A stretch of 59,234 nt of DNA from the NCBI GenBank assembly GCA_022820945.1, contig JAJEEP010000159.1, positions 1 through 59,234 of the forward strand, in the 5' to 3' direction. The translations under genes were made by a program, and so were the position numbers. The DNA is from Alphaproteobacteria bacterium. Lineage in GTDB: Bacteria; Pseudomonadota; Alphaproteobacteria; UBA828. Position 1 is the first letter of the stretch; each line of letters starts with the position of its first letter. This document shows, piece by piece, positions 36,829 through 46,344 of this stretch. The notes beneath the pieces were generated by a model that was not told the DNA's origin, searched no databases, and saw nothing but the letters and a program-made list of their open reading frames with translations.

Positions 36829-39573
36829 CTAGATGGCCGCGCGGTGGGGCAGCGCGTCATCGGCCTCGCGCTCGAGCATCTCCGTGAGGCGACCTTGCAC
36901 CTGCGCGAGCTGTACCTCGCGGGAGAGCTTCAGGCCGAACCGGTCCCTCACGTAGAACACATCGACGGCGCGGGAGCCCACCGTCGAGATGTGCGCCGAG
37001 CCGATCGAGACGCCGCAGGCGCTGAGCGTCCGCGTGATGTCGTAGAGCAACCCCGGGCGATCGCGCGCGCTCACCTCGATCACGGTGTAGCCGATGCTCG
37101 CACCGTTATCGATGAGGACATGGGGCTCGAGGGCGATCGGGGCGGAGCGCGCAGGTGGCGATGCGGCCACGAAGGCCGCCTCATCTGCGCGTTCGGCACC
37201 GGCGTCATCCTGGGAGAGCGCGCACACCACACTTCGCTCGAGCCGCTCCAGGCGTTCTTCGTCGCGGATCGCGCCGCCTCCTTCGGCCTGAATCCAGATC
37301 GTGTCGATGGCCATCCCGTCGCTGGTGGTGAAGACGCGGGCATCGATGATGTTCGCGCCCGAATTCGCCATTGCGCCGGCAATGGCGGCGAACAGGCCGA
37401 TGTAATCGGGCGTGTAGAGCGTCATCTCCGTCGCTTCCCTGGCTCGATCGATGCGGGTCTCGACCAGGGGCCCCCTGCCCCCGCCTTGCACGAGGCGGGC
37501 GTGGCGTTCCTGCATCGCGCTGTCGGTGGAAAGCCAATAGTTCTCCGGAAGTCTGGCCTCGAATTGCGCGACCTCTGCCTCGCTCCAGTCCGAGAGGCGG
37601 GCATGCAGGGCCTGCCGGGCATTGATCACACGCGCCTCCCGGTCCTCGGCCTCGCGGCCGCCGGCCAGCACCGCCTCGGCCCGGTGATAAAGCATGCGCA
37701 GGAGCGAGCCTTTCCACGCTGTCATGCGCCCCGGCCCGACGGCGGTGATGTCGGCGGCGGTCAGCACCAGCAGGAGCCGCAGACGCTCGAGCGAGCGGAC
37801 CCGGCCGACGAAATCGTCGATGGTGCGCGGATCGTTGGGGTCGCGCTTGAACGCAGTCATGCTGAACAGGAGATGCCAGCGGACGAGCCAGGCGACGGTC
37901 TCGACCTCATCCGGTGTGAATTGTAACCGGTTGGCGACCTCGCGTGCGATCTCGGCGCCGATCTCCGAATGGTCGCCGCCCCGCCCCTTCGCGACATCGT
38001 GCAGGAGAAGCGCGAGATAGAGCACATCGCGCATGCGCAACTGGTGTACGAGCGTGCTGGCGAGCGGCAGCTCGTCGGCAAGATCGCCTCTTTCGATCGC
38101 GGCGAGCACACCAATGGCCCGAATACTGTGCTCGTCGACCGTGTAGACGTGATAGAGATCGAGCTGGGTCTGCGCGACGACGCGGCCGAAGTCCGGCAGG
38201 AACTGCCCCATCACGCCGGCCTCGTTCATCATCCGAAGTATCTTTTCGGGATCGCGCCGGTCGGTGAGGATCGCGCGGAAGGCGCGGTTAGCCTCGGGGT
38301 CGTCGCGCACCTCCGCGGTGATCAGACCGTGGCCCTGGTGGATCAAGCGCGCAGTGGCGGGATGGATGTCGCGGCCTTCGATCTGGGCGCGGCGGAAGAT
38401 CGTCACGAGACGCGCCGGGCGTTCCATGAAGGTGTCTTCGCTGACCGCCGCGATGCGCCCACCGGAGACGAACAGCCCGTCGCGGGCAGGCCCTGTCACC
38501 GTCCCGGAGCGGTAGACCGGGGCGCTGTGAAGCCGCTCTGCCTCCAGCACCGCGCAGAAAACCCGCGTGAGCTCTCCCACCTCCTTCGCCGCCAGAAAAT
38601 AGTGCTTCATGAACCGCTCGACAGCGAGATTGCCGCGGCGCGGCCCGTAGCCCATGCGCGTTGCGATCTCGGGTTGCCGGTCGAAGGTGAGGCGGTCCTC
38701 GGCGCGATCGCAGACGATGTGGAGGTGTGCCCGAACCCGCCACAGGAAATCCTCGGCCCGCGCAAAGCGATCGTATTCGTGCTGATTGAGCACGCCGTGT
38801 CCTACCAGTTCGCCGAAGCGCTCGACACGGAAGAGATACTTGGCGATCCAGAACAGCACGTGGAGGTCGCGCAGGCCGCCCTTGCCGTCCTTCACGTTCG
38901 GCTCCAGGAGATAGCGGGAACCGCCCTGGCGAACGTGGCGCTCTTCGCGCTCGCGCAGCTTGGCGGCGACGAACTCGGCCTCCGTGCCGGGCATCAGCTC
39001 CGTGAGAAAACTCTGGCGGAAGGCGTCATAGAGAGCCTGATCGCCCCACACGTGGCGCGATTCGAGCACCGAGGTGCGGATCGTCATGTCCTCCTTCGCG
39101 CGCCTGAGGCAATCCGCAACCGAGCGGGTCGCGTGGCCCACGACAAAGCCGAGATCCCACAACATGTAGAGCAGGTGCTCGATGATCTGCTCGCTGCGGC
39201 CGGTGAGCTTGTAGGGATGCAGGAAAAGGATATCGACATCGGAGTGAGGCGAGAGATCGCCCCGGCCGTAGCCGCCGACCGCCACCAGCGAGAGACGGTT
39301 GGACGTGGTCGGGTTGGGCTCGGGGTAAAGGTCGCGCGCCGCCCGATCCAGCAGCACGCCCAAGAGCCGATCGATCAGCGTGGTCTGAGCTACGACGATC
39401 TCGGCACCCGACGCCCCGGCTTCGAGGCGCCGTCGAAGCGCCTCGCAGCCCTGGTCTCGGGCGTGCCGCATCAGCTCGAGGACGCCCTTTCGGTCGTGCC
39501 GCCCGAGCCGGGCGATACCGTCCGCGAGAGCCCGTCGGTCGAAGAGGTCCGGCCGCGTGTCAGGCGCGTTCAT
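36829..39573 (-). CDS. glnD: PII uridylyltransferase / uridylyl-removing enzyme GlnD
   Basis: A 914-residue nitrogen sensor. It uridylylates PII when glutamine is low and removes UMP when glutamine is high. Domain order: nucleotidyltransferase (GGYGRGDLSPHSDVDILFL), a helical linker, an HD phosphohydrolase domain (LLHDVAKGRGGDHSEIG), and two C-terminal ACT domains (TLYTPDYIGLFAAIAGAMA; VSARDRPGLLYDITRTLSA). ATG at 39573 is preferred over a GTG four codons upstream. It is divergent from rseP across a 252-base gap. mutS, a frequent neighbour in this class, is not in the window. Confidence 0.95.
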   Translation of the reverse strand: MNAPDTRPDLFDRRALADGIARLGRHDRKGVLELMRHARDQGCEALRRRLEAGASGAEIVVAQTTLIDRLLGVLLDRAARDLYPEPNPTTSNRLSLVAVGGYGRGDLSPHSDVDILFLHPYKLTGRSEQIIEHLLYMLWDLGFVVGHATRSVADCLRRAKEDMTIRTSVLESRHVWGDQALYDAFRQSFLTELMPGTEAEFVAAKLREREERHVRQGGSRYLLEPNVKDGKGGLRDLHVLFWIAKYLFRVERFGELVGHGVLNQHEYDRFARAEDFLWRVRAHLHIVCDRAEDRLTFDRQPEIATRMGYGPRRGNLAVERFMKHYFLAAKEVGELTRVFCAVLEAERLHSAPVYRSGTVTGPARDGLFVSGGRIAAVSEDTFMERPARLVTIFRRAQIEGRDIHPATARLIHQGHGLITAEVRDDPEANRAFRAILTDRRDPEKILRMMNEAGVMGQFLPDFGRVVAQTQLDLYHVYTVDEHSIRAIGVLAAIERGDLADELPLASTLVHQLRMRDVLYLALLLHDVAKGRGGDHSEIGAEIAREVANRLQFTPDEVETVAWLVRWHLLFSMTAFKRDPNDPRTIDDFVGRVRSLERLRLLLVLTAADITAVGPGRMTAWKGSLLRMLYHRAEAVLAGGREAEDREARVINARQALHARLSDWSEAEVAQFEARLPENYWLSTDSAMQERHARLVQGGGRGPLVETRIDRAREATEMTLYTPDYIGLFAAIAGAMANSGANIIDARVFTTSDGMAIDTIWIQAEGGGAIRDEERLERLERSVVCALSQDDAGAERADEAAFVAASPPARSAPIALEPHVLIDNGASIGYTVIEVSARDRPGLLYDITRTLSACGVSIGSAHISTVGSRAVDVFYVRDRFGLKLSREVQLAQVQGRLTEMLEREADDALPHRAAI

Positions 39574-39727
39574 CGCTGCCGGCACAGGCCGCAGGGTGTC
39601 CTGGGCCGCCCCTCGCCGTTACGCAAACCGTTCGCCGAGCCGGGTCCCATATCTTTGCAACTTGCTCCCATTTGACGAATGTCCGCAAGCTCACAGGGAA
39701 TTGCGCGGCGCGGGCGGCGCGGTCATG

Positions 39728-39733
39728 TATAAT
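39728..39733 (+). promoter_or_regulatory. Perfect -10 element of the rseP operon
   Basis: TATAAT preceded directly by TG lies 93 bases before the rseP ATG. No standard -35 is found at 16-18 bases upstream; TTGCGC at 39701-39706 is 21 bases away and TTGACG at 39672-39677 is farther. The TG may partly replace the -35. Confidence 0.5.
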
Positions 39734-39734
39734 C

Positions 39735-39775
39735 CCGGGCGGCGTCGCGATCGTCCCTCCAATCCGATCGCCCGG
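39735..39775 (+). promoter_or_regulatory. Competing hairpins in the rseP operon leader
   Basis: GCGATCG (39747-39753) pairs with CGATCGC (39765-39771) around an 11-base loop. An outer pair, CCGGGCG (39735-39741) with CGCCCGG (39769-39775), shares the right arm, so the two stems exclude each other in part. They lie just after the presumed transcription start. No T-run follows. Confidence 0.5.
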
Positions 39776-39825
39776 CGTAGTTTGGTGTTGCGCCGTCGGT
39801 CGATCATAGCCACTTGTCTGTCACC

Positions 39826-41172
39826 ATGGACCTGCTTGTCGACAAACTAAACTATATTTGGCCGTTTCTCGCGGTCATCACGCCCGTGGTGTTTATCCAC
39901 GAGCTCGGCCATTACCTCGTGGCCAGGATCAACGGCGTGCGCGTGGAGGTCTTCGCGGTCGGTTTCGGACCGGAGCTTCTGGGTATCGACGACCGCCACG
40001 GGACTCGCTGGAAGCTCTGTGCGCTGCCGCTCGGCGGCTACGTGAAGTTCCATGGCGACGCCGATGTCGCCAGCTCGTCGGCCGAGGAGCAGGACGGGCC
40101 GCTTCCGTCCAACTCGTTCTTCGCCAAGTCGGTGGGGAAGCGCTCGGCCATCGCGTTCGCGGGTCCGTTCGCGAACCTCCTGCTTGCGGCGGCGATCTTC
40201 GCCGTCTTCTTCATCGTCGTCGGCCAGCGCTACACGCCGGTGGAGATCGGCACCGTGCGGACGGGCAGCCCCGCTTCCGTCGCCGGGCTCCAGGCCGGTG
40301 ACAGGCTGGTCGAGCTCAACGGCAGCCGCATCGAGCGCTTCGAGGAGCTGGACTTCGCCCTCCTCCAGAGCGTGGGCGAGCCCATCACGCTCGCGGTCGA
40401 ACGAGACGGCCAGGAGCTCGAATTCACGGTAAAGCCGGAGATCATCGAGGTTCTGGACGCCTTCGACCGGCCGCAGCAGCTCGGCGATATCGGAGTTCGG
40501 CCGTTCACGCCGGCCTCCGTCTCGCAGGTGGTTGCGGGCAGCCCGGCCGAGCGGGGCGGCCTCCAGGCTGGCGACAACATCCTTCGTATCGGCGATGTGG
40601 CGCTCGAGAGCTTCGACCACCTTCGTACCATCGTGGAGCGGAACGGGGGCGTGCCGCTCACCTTCGTGGTCGAACGGGGCGGGCGGCAGGAGATGCTGAC
40701 CATCACCCCGGACGATGCGAACGGGACGGGGCGAATCGGTGTCTACCCGGAGCAGCAGACGGCGTTCCGCGATCTCGGGATCGGGGAATCGATCTGGGCC
40801 GGCGTCGAGCACACGTATGCGCTCGCCGCCGCCAACTTGCGCGCGATCGGGCAGATGATCGCCGGCACCCGGTCTACCGAGCAATTGAGCGGCCCCGTCG
40901 GCATCGCCGTGATGTCGCGAAGCGTGCTTGAGCGCGGCGTCTCTGGCTTCATCGAGTTTGCGGCGCTGATCTCCATCGCCCTCGGCTTGATCAACCTGTT
41001 CCCGATCCCGCCGCTCGACGGCGGGCACCTGCTGTACAACGGCATCGAAGCCCTGTTCCGGCGCCCACTGAACGCCCGGCTTCAGCAGATCGGCACGACG
41101 GTGGGACTAACGCTCGTTATCGCATTGATGGTATGGGTGACGACGAAGGACATCATTGGTCTGACTTCATGA
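39826..41172 (+). CDS. rseP: Site-2 intramembrane protease RseP/MmpA
   Basis: A 448-residue M50 zinc protease of the inner membrane. The zinc site HELGH is at residues 25-29, the third ligand Asp398 lies in PIPPLDGGHLL. Two PDZ-type domains are visible in the periplasmic part (VGTVRTGSPASVAGLQAGDRL-like at 148-168; VVAGSPAERGGLQAGDNIL near 235-253), as in enterobacterial RseP. It cuts anti-sigma factors and signal peptide remnants. ATG at 39826 was chosen over TTG at 39814; neither has a clear ribosome site. It leads the operon; dxr, cdsA and uppS, which often precede it, are not here. Confidence 0.93.
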   Translation: MDLLVDKLNYIWPFLAVITPVVFIHELGHYLVARINGVRVEVFAVGFGPELLGIDDRHGTRWKLCALPLGGYVKFHGDADVASSSAEEQDGPLPSNSFFAKSVGKRSAIAFAGPFANLLLAAAIFAVFFIVVGQRYTPVEIGTVRTGSPASVAGLQAGDRLVELNGSRIERFEELDFALLQSVGEPITLAVERDGQELEFTVKPEIIEVLDAFDRPQQLGDIGVRPFTPASVSQVVAGSPAERGGLQAGDNILRIGDVALESFDHLRTIVERNGGVPLTFVVERGGRQEMLTITPDDANGTGRIGVYPEQQTAFRDLGIGESIWAGVEHTYALAAANLRAIGQMIAGTRSTEQLSGPVGIAVMSRSVLERGVSGFIEFAALISIALGLINLFPIPPLDGGHLLYNGIEALFRRPLNARLQQIGTTVGLTLVIALMVWVTTKDIIGLTS

Positions 41173-43484
41173 CCCGGCGAGCAAGGCAGATGCGCGGAGC
41201 GAAAGCGGCAGGTGCAGGGAGCCGGAGGTGGCACGTCGTCTGGCTGGCGGCGGTGATCCTCGGCGTGTGGATGGGTGCCGCCGCGGCGCAGGAGCGGACG
41301 ATCGAGTCCGTGCTTGTCGAGGGCAACGAGCGCATCGAGGCGGACACCGTGCGGTCCTACGTGGCGCTGGGTCCTGGCGATGAGTTCGATGCCGACGCGG
41401 TCAACGAGTCTCTCAAGAGTCTGTTCGAGAGCGGCCTGTTCGCCGATGTGACCATCCGGCGCGAAGGAAATGCCCTGATCGTCAGTGTGGTCGAGAACCC
41501 GATCATCAACCGCGTGCTCTTCGAAGGTAACGACGCGATCGATGACGATGATCTGGAGGCGGAAATTCAGCTTCAACCGCGTGTGGTCTACACCCGGCCG
41601 AGGGTGCAGTCGGACCTGCAGCGGTTGACCGACATCTACCGGCGCAGCGGCCGCTTCGCCGCCACCATCGCGCCCAAGGTCATCCAGCTTCCGCAAAACC
41701 GGGTCGATCTCGTCTTCGAGGTGAACGAAGGGTCGGTTACGGGCATCCGGCGGATCAATTTCGTCGGCAACGCCCACTTCAGCGACAGCGCTCTCAGAGA
41801 CGTCATCCAGACCCGAGAAAGCGCGTGGTATCGCTTCGCCACGACCGCCGACACATACGATCCCGACCGGTTGACCTTCGACCGCGAATTGCTGCGCCGG
41901 TTCTATCTCGCCAACGGCTACGTCGACTTTCGCGTCGTCTCGGCGGTCGCCGAGCTTACGCCCGACCGCAGCGATTTCATCGTCACCTTCTCGCTGGAGG
42001 AGGGGGAGCGCTATCGGGTTGCTGCCATCGATATCGAAAGCCAGCTACCGGATCTGGAGCCGGAGGAGCTGCGCCCCGTCGTCGAGATCGAAGCGGGCGA
42101 GTGGTATGACGCTGAGCAAGTCGAGGAGACGCTGGTCACGCTTACGGAAGTCATCGGCAGCCGAGGCTATGCGTTCGTCGACGTCCAGCCCCGCGTCGAG
42201 CGAGACCGCGAGGCGAGGACCGTCGACCTTACGTTCGAGATCGACGAGGGCCCGCGGGTCTATATCGAGCGTATCGACATCGTGGGCAATGTCCGCACCC
42301 TCGACGAGGTGATCCGCCGCGAGTTCCGCCTGGTGGAGGGCGATGCCTTCAGCTCGGCCCTGATCCGCCGCTCGCGGCAGCGAATCATGAACCTCGGCTA
42401 CTTCGACAAGGTCGACATCAGCACCAGCGAAGGGTCTGCGCCGGATCGCTCGATCCTCACCGTGGAGGTTAGCGAGGTCCCCACGGGCGAGCTCAGCTTC
42501 GGTGCCGGCGTCTCATCGGCGGAAGGCGTGCTCGGCGACATTGCCATCCGCGAGCGCAATCTTCTCGGCCAGGGGCAGGATCTCAGGCTCGCGCTTACAG
42601 CCTCGGCGCGCCGTCAGGAAATCGACCTGAGCTTCACCGAGCCCTACTTCATGGAACGCGATGTCGCGGCGGGATTCGATGTGTTCAGCAGGACAGTCGA
42701 CCTGCAGGACGAGAGCTCGTTCGATCGCGAGACCATCGGCTTCTCCCTGCGCGTAGGCTATCCATTGTCCGAGCGGCTGCGGCATTCCGTCACCTACACG
42801 CTAAAGAACGACGAAGTCGGCGAAGTGTCCGAGACCACGTCGCGCTTCATCCGTGACCAAGAAGGCGAAACGACCACCTCGGCCATCTCGCACAGGCTGA
42901 CTTACGATCTGCGAGACAGCATCATCGACCCGACCGAGGGATATGTCGTCCGCTTCGGACAGGAGCTCGCCGGACTCGGCGGCGACAACCGGTACATCAA
43001 GCACACCCTTCGCTACGGCCACTACTTCTCGATAGCCGATGGATGGATTCTGAGCGCGGTGCTTCGTAGCGGCCATATCATCGGCCTTGACGACGACGTG
43101 GGAATCGTCGACCGGTTCTTCCTTGGCGGCAGCAGTCTCCGTGGTTTCGAACCGAGCGGCGTGGGGCCGCGCGATCAGGAAACCGGCGACTCGCTCGGCG
43201 GCAATCTGTTCTATTCGCTGTCGGGCGAGCTGACCTTTCCGCTGGGCGTGGGCGAGGAGCTCGACCTCAGGGGTGCCACCTTCACCGATATCGGCAGCCT
43301 CACGGATATCGACGCTTCGGGCCCGGAACTCCTGGACGAGGCCTCGCCGCGGCTCGCGGTCGGCGTCGGGCTTAGATTCCAGTCGCCGATCGGTCCGATC
43401 CGGCTGGACTTCTCGCGGGCGCTGATCAAGGAAGACTTCGATGTGACCGAGAACTTCCGCTTCAGTTTCGGAACGAGGTTCTAG
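41169..43484 (+). CDS. bamA: Outer membrane assembly factor BamA
   Basis: A 771-residue outer membrane protein that inserts beta-barrel proteins. After a signal peptide (WLAAVILGVWMGAAAAQE) come five POTRA repeats, the first starting IESVLVEGNERIEADTV, and a C-terminal 16-strand barrel. The conserved FFLGGSSLRGF (VRGF-like lid-lock motif) and the terminal aromatic FRFSFGTRF are present. The start overlaps the rseP stop as ATGA at 41169-41172. A second ATG seven codons on is possible. rseP-bamA is a conserved pair. Confidence 0.95.
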   Translation: MTRRARQMRGAKAAGAGSRRWHVVWLAAVILGVWMGAAAAQERTIESVLVEGNERIEADTVRSYVALGPGDEFDADAVNESLKSLFESGLFADVTIRREGNALIVSVVENPIINRVLFEGNDAIDDDDLEAEIQLQPRVVYTRPRVQSDLQRLTDIYRRSGRFAATIAPKVIQLPQNRVDLVFEVNEGSVTGIRRINFVGNAHFSDSALRDVIQTRESAWYRFATTADTYDPDRLTFDRELLRRFYLANGYVDFRVVSAVAELTPDRSDFIVTFSLEEGERYRVAAIDIESQLPDLEPEELRPVVEIEAGEWYDAEQVEETLVTLTEVIGSRGYAFVDVQPRVERDREARTVDLTFEIDEGPRVYIERIDIVGNVRTLDEVIRREFRLVEGDAFSSALIRRSRQRIMNLGYFDKVDISTSEGSAPDRSILTVEVSEVPTGELSFGAGVSSAEGVLGDIAIRERNLLGQGQDLRLALTASARRQEIDLSFTEPYFMERDVAAGFDVFSRTVDLQDESSFDRETIGFSLRVGYPLSERLRHSVTYTLKNDEVGEVSETTSRFIRDQEGETTTSAISHRLTYDLRDSIIDPTEGYVVRFGQELAGLGGDNRYIKHTLRYGHYFSIADGWILSAVLRSGHIIGLDDDVGIVDRFFLGGSSLRGFEPSGVGPRDQETGDSLGGNLFYSLSGELTFPLGVGEELDLRGATFTDIGSLTDIDASGPELLDEASPRLAVGVGLRFQSPIGPIRLDFSRALIKEDFDVTENFRFSFGTRF

Positions 43485-43486
43485 AG

Positions 43487-44047
43487 ATGCAGGGATGGAG
43501 ACGGCTTCGATTCGTCTTCGCGCTGGCCGTCGCCTGCGCGGCGGCGGGCAACACGAGCGCCTGGGCGGAAGAGCACGGCACGCGCGTGGCCGTCCTCGAG
43601 TTGGCGCGGGTTCTCGGTGAAGCGAAGGCGATTCACTCGATCCGGGCCCAGGGCGAGGCGCAGCGCAGGACCTATGCCGCGGATGGGGAGCGTGAAGCGG
43701 AGCGACTGCGCGGCGTCCGCGACGAGCTCCAACAGCAGGGGACTCTGCTCACGCCCGCGGTGCTGGAGGAGCGTCAGCGCGCCTTCAACGCCGAAGTCGC
43801 GGCAGCAGACCAGAGGGCGAAAGCGCGCGGCGAGATCCTGCAACGCGCCGTGACTCAAGGCGAAATTCGCTTTCGCGAGATCCTCGGCATCGTCGTCGAA
43901 GAGGTCGCGACCGAGCAGCGAATTGAAATCGTGCTGCCGGTTCACGAGTCGATATTCGCCGTCGCCGAGTTCAATCTGACCGACAGGGTGATCGAACGGC
44001 TGAACGAGGCGTATCCCGAGATCGTGCTCACGTTCGACGAGAACTGA
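43487..44047 (+). CDS. skp: Periplasmic chaperone Skp/OmpH family
   Basis: A 186-residue exported protein. The signal peptide ends near NTSAWAEE. The mature part is helical and rich in Ala, Gln, Glu and Arg, as expected for the coiled-coil tentacles of Skp ([17 protein letters not shown] start; [20 protein letters not shown]). Skp holds unfolded outer membrane proteins on their way to BamA. Sequence conservation in this family is low; position between bamA and lpxD is the strongest support. The gene starts two bases after bamA and overlaps lpxD by TGATG. Confidence 0.87.
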   Translation: MQGWRRLRFVFALAVACAAAGNTSAWAEEHGTRVAVLELARVLGEAKAIHSIRAQGEAQRRTYAADGEREAERLRGVRDELQQQGTLLTPAVLEERQRAFNAEVAAADQRAKARGEILQRAVTQGEIRFREILGIVVEEVATEQRIEIVLPVHESIFAVAEFNLTDRVIERLNEAYPEIVLTFDEN

Positions 44048-45075
44048 TGCCCGATCCACGCTTTTACGCCGTTGCGGGGCCGTTCACGCTGGCTGAAATC
44101 GCCGAGGCTGCGGGGGCGGAGCTCGCGGTGGGCGCCGACCCGACAAGGCGGCTCTGCGACGTGGCACCGCTCAGTCATGCCACGGCCGAGCACCTGAGCT
44201 TTCTCGCTAATCTCAAGTATGTCGACGCATTCGCCGCCTGCCGCGCCGGCGCCTGCGTCGCGCCGGCAGCCCTGGCTGACCGCGCACCTGCGGACGTGGC
44301 GGTTCTGACCAGCGATAACCCTTACAAGTCCTTCGCGCTTGCTGCCCAGCTGTTTCATCCGGTTCCACTGCCGGAGCCGGGGATACATCCTGCGGCGGTG
44401 ATCGATCCCGCGGCGGTCCTGGGCGCGGGCTGCCGGGTCGAGGCGGGTGCCGTCATCGACGCCGGCGTGCGAATCGGCGCCCGCTGCCTCATCGGGGCCA
44501 ATGTCGCCATCGGGCCTGCCGTCGAGATTGGCGACGATACAAGGATCGGGACCTGCGCCTCGCTCAGCCACTGCCTGATCGGCGCGCGGGTGATGATTTT
44601 CCCTGGCGTGCGGATCGGCCAGGAGGGCTTTGGCTTCGCGATCGATCGGAGCGGCCATGTGAAGATTCCACAGCTCGGCCGGGTCCTGATCGAGGACGAC
44701 GTGGAGATCGGTGCCAACACCACCATCGACCGAGGATCCGGCCCCGACACCGTCATCGCCCAGGGATGCCGGATTGATAATCTGGTGCAGATCGCCCACA
44801 ACGTCCGCATCGGGCGGGGCAGCGTGATCGCGGCCCAAAGCGCGCTCGCCGGCAGCGCGCGGGTCGGCGATTTCGTTCAGATTGCGGGCCAGGTGGGCGT
44901 TGCGGATCATCGCTCGGTCGGCGACGGTGCCCGGCTCGCGGGCCAGACCGGCGTGACCCGCGATATCGAGCCGGGCGCAACCTACGGCGGCACGCCTGCC
45001 GTGCCCGTCCGGCAATGGCACCGCCAAAGCGCGCACCTGGCACGTCTGGCAAGAGGCAAGGCAGCCCCGGAATGA
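44047..45075 (+). CDS. lpxD: UDP-3-O-(3-hydroxyacyl)glucosamine N-acyltransferase
   Basis: A 342-residue lipid A enzyme that adds the N-linked hydroxyacyl chain. The N-terminal uridine-binding domain ([15 protein letters not shown]) leads to a left-handed parallel beta-helix of hexapeptide repeats ([20 protein letters not shown]). The catalytic His region reads [20 protein letters not shown]-terminal helix ends the protein. Its first base is the last base of the skp stop codon, and its stop overlaps fabZ as ATGA. Confidence 0.95.
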   Translation: MPDPRFYAVAGPFTLAEIAEAAGAELAVGADPTRRLCDVAPLSHATAEHLSFLANLKYVDAFAACRAGACVAPAALADRAPADVAVLTSDNPYKSFALAAQLFHPVPLPEPGIHPAAVIDPAAVLGAGCRVEAGAVIDAGVRIGARCLIGANVAIGPAVEIGDDTRIGTCASLSHCLIGARVMIFPGVRIGQEGFGFAIDRSGHVKIPQLGRVLIEDDVEIGANTTIDRGSGPDTVIAQGCRIDNLVQIAHNVRIGRGSVIAAQSALAGSARVGDFVQIAGQVGVADHRSVGDGARLAGQTGVTRDIEPGATYGGTPAVPVRQWHRQSAHLARLARGKAAPE

Positions 45076-45542
45076 GCGACGCAGCACCACAGCAAACGGT
45101 GGAGCGCATGGAGATCGAGGATATCCTCAATGCGATCCCCCACCGATACCCGTTCCTTATGATCGATCGCATGATCGACGTGATCCCCGACGTAAGCGCG
45201 ATCGGCATCAAGAACGTGTCGATCAACGAATCGTACTTCCACGGCCACTTTCCGCGTATGCCGGTCATGCCGGGCGTGCTGATCATCGAATCCATGGCGC
45301 AGAGCGCGGCTGTACTGGTGGTGGCGACCCTCGGCCCTGCCATGGCTGGCAAGCTCGTCTATTTCATGTCGGTCGAGAATTGCCGCTTCCGCCGGCCCGT
45401 GGTGCCGGGCGATCAGCTCTTCGTCCACGTCACCAAGAAACACCGCCGCCGGAATGTGTGGAAGTTCGAGGCCAGGGCCGAGGTCGAGGGCCAGGCGGTC
45501 GCGGAAGCCACATACTCCGCGATGATCCTGGAAGATACCTGA
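45072..45542 (+). CDS. fabZ: 3-hydroxyacyl-ACP dehydratase FabZ
   Basis: A 156-residue hot-dog-fold dehydratase of fatty acid synthesis. The active site His and Glu lie in [19 protein letters not shown], and the N-terminal [12 protein letters not shown] is conserved. The start at 45072 is fixed by the ATGA overlap with lpxD. In this operon it competes with LpxA/LpxD for 3-hydroxyacyl-ACP, balancing membrane phospholipid against lipid A. Confidence 0.96.
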   Translation: MSDAAPQQTVERMEIEDILNAIPHRYPFLMIDRMIDVIPDVSAIGIKNVSINESYFHGHFPRMPVMPGVLIIESMAQSAAVLVVATLGPAMAGKLVYFMSVENCRFRRPVVPGDQLFVHVTKKHRRRNVWKFEARAEVEGQAVAEATYSAMILEDT

Positions 45543-45543
45543 C

Positions 45544-46344
45544 GTGGCAGACATCCATCCGACAGCGATCGTCGAGCCGGGCGCGGAGCTCGGCGAAGGC
45601 GTCAGCATCGGCCCTTACTGCATCGTGGGCGAGAATGCCGTCCTCGGCGACGACGTCCGTTTGATCTCGCACGCCATCGTGACCGGTCGCACGTCCATTG
45701 GTGCACGCACCAGCGTCTATCCGTTCGCTTCGATCGGCCATCCGCCCCAGGACACCAAGTACCGGGGCGAGCCGTCGCGTCTCGAGATCGGTGCGGACAA
45801 CGTCATCCGCGAGCACGTGACCATGAGCCCGGGGACCCCCCACGGCCGCATGCTCACCCGCGTCGGCAACAACTGCCTGTTCATGATCGCGACCCATGTC
45901 GCGCATGACTGCATCGTCGGCGACCATGTCGTCATGGCCAACAACGCGACGCTCGGCGGCCACGTGACGGTGGACGACTGGGCCATCATCGGCGGTCTGG
46001 CCGGCGTGCATCAGTTCGTGCGCATCGGGCGCCACGCGATCGTGGGCGGCATGTCCGGAGTTGAGCACGACGTCATTCCCTATGGCTCGGCCATGGGCGA
46101 CCGCGCCCGGCTGACGGGCCTCAACCTGATCGGGCTCAAGCGCCGGGGCTTCAACCGCACCACCGTGCACGACCTCCGGCGCGCCTTCCGGCTGCTGTTC
46201 GCGCAGGAGGGCACCATGTCCGAGCGGCTCGCCGACGTCGCCGAGCTGTTCAGGGACAACGAGCCGGTCATGGACATCGTCGGTTTCATGCAGGTCGATC
46301 GCGAACGTTCGATCTGTCAACCACGGGTCGATGGCGGGGAGTAG
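45544..46344 (+). CDS. lpxA: UDP-N-acetylglucosamine O-acyltransferase
   Basis: A 266-residue first enzyme of lipid A synthesis. Hexapeptide repeats begin at IHPTAIVEPGAELGEGVSIG; the catalytic His is in MIATHVAHDCIVGDHVV, followed by GGLAGVHQFVRIGRHAIVGG. The C-terminal helical part (NLIGLKRRGFNRTTVHDLR) is typical. The start is GTG at 45544, one base after the fabZ stop. The 3' end overlaps lpxI by 14 bases. Confidence 0.96.
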   Translation: MADIHPTAIVEPGAELGEGVSIGPYCIVGENAVLGDDVRLISHAIVTGRTSIGARTSVYPFASIGHPPQDTKYRGEPSRLEIGADNVIREHVTMSPGTPHGRMLTRVGNNCLFMIATHVAHDCIVGDHVVMANNATLGGHVTVDDWAIIGGLAGVHQFVRIGRHAIVGGMSGVEHDVIPYGSAMGDRARLTGLNLIGLKRRGFNRTTVHDLRRAFRLLFAQEGTMSERLADVAELFRDNEPVMDIVGFMQVDRERSICQPRVDGGE

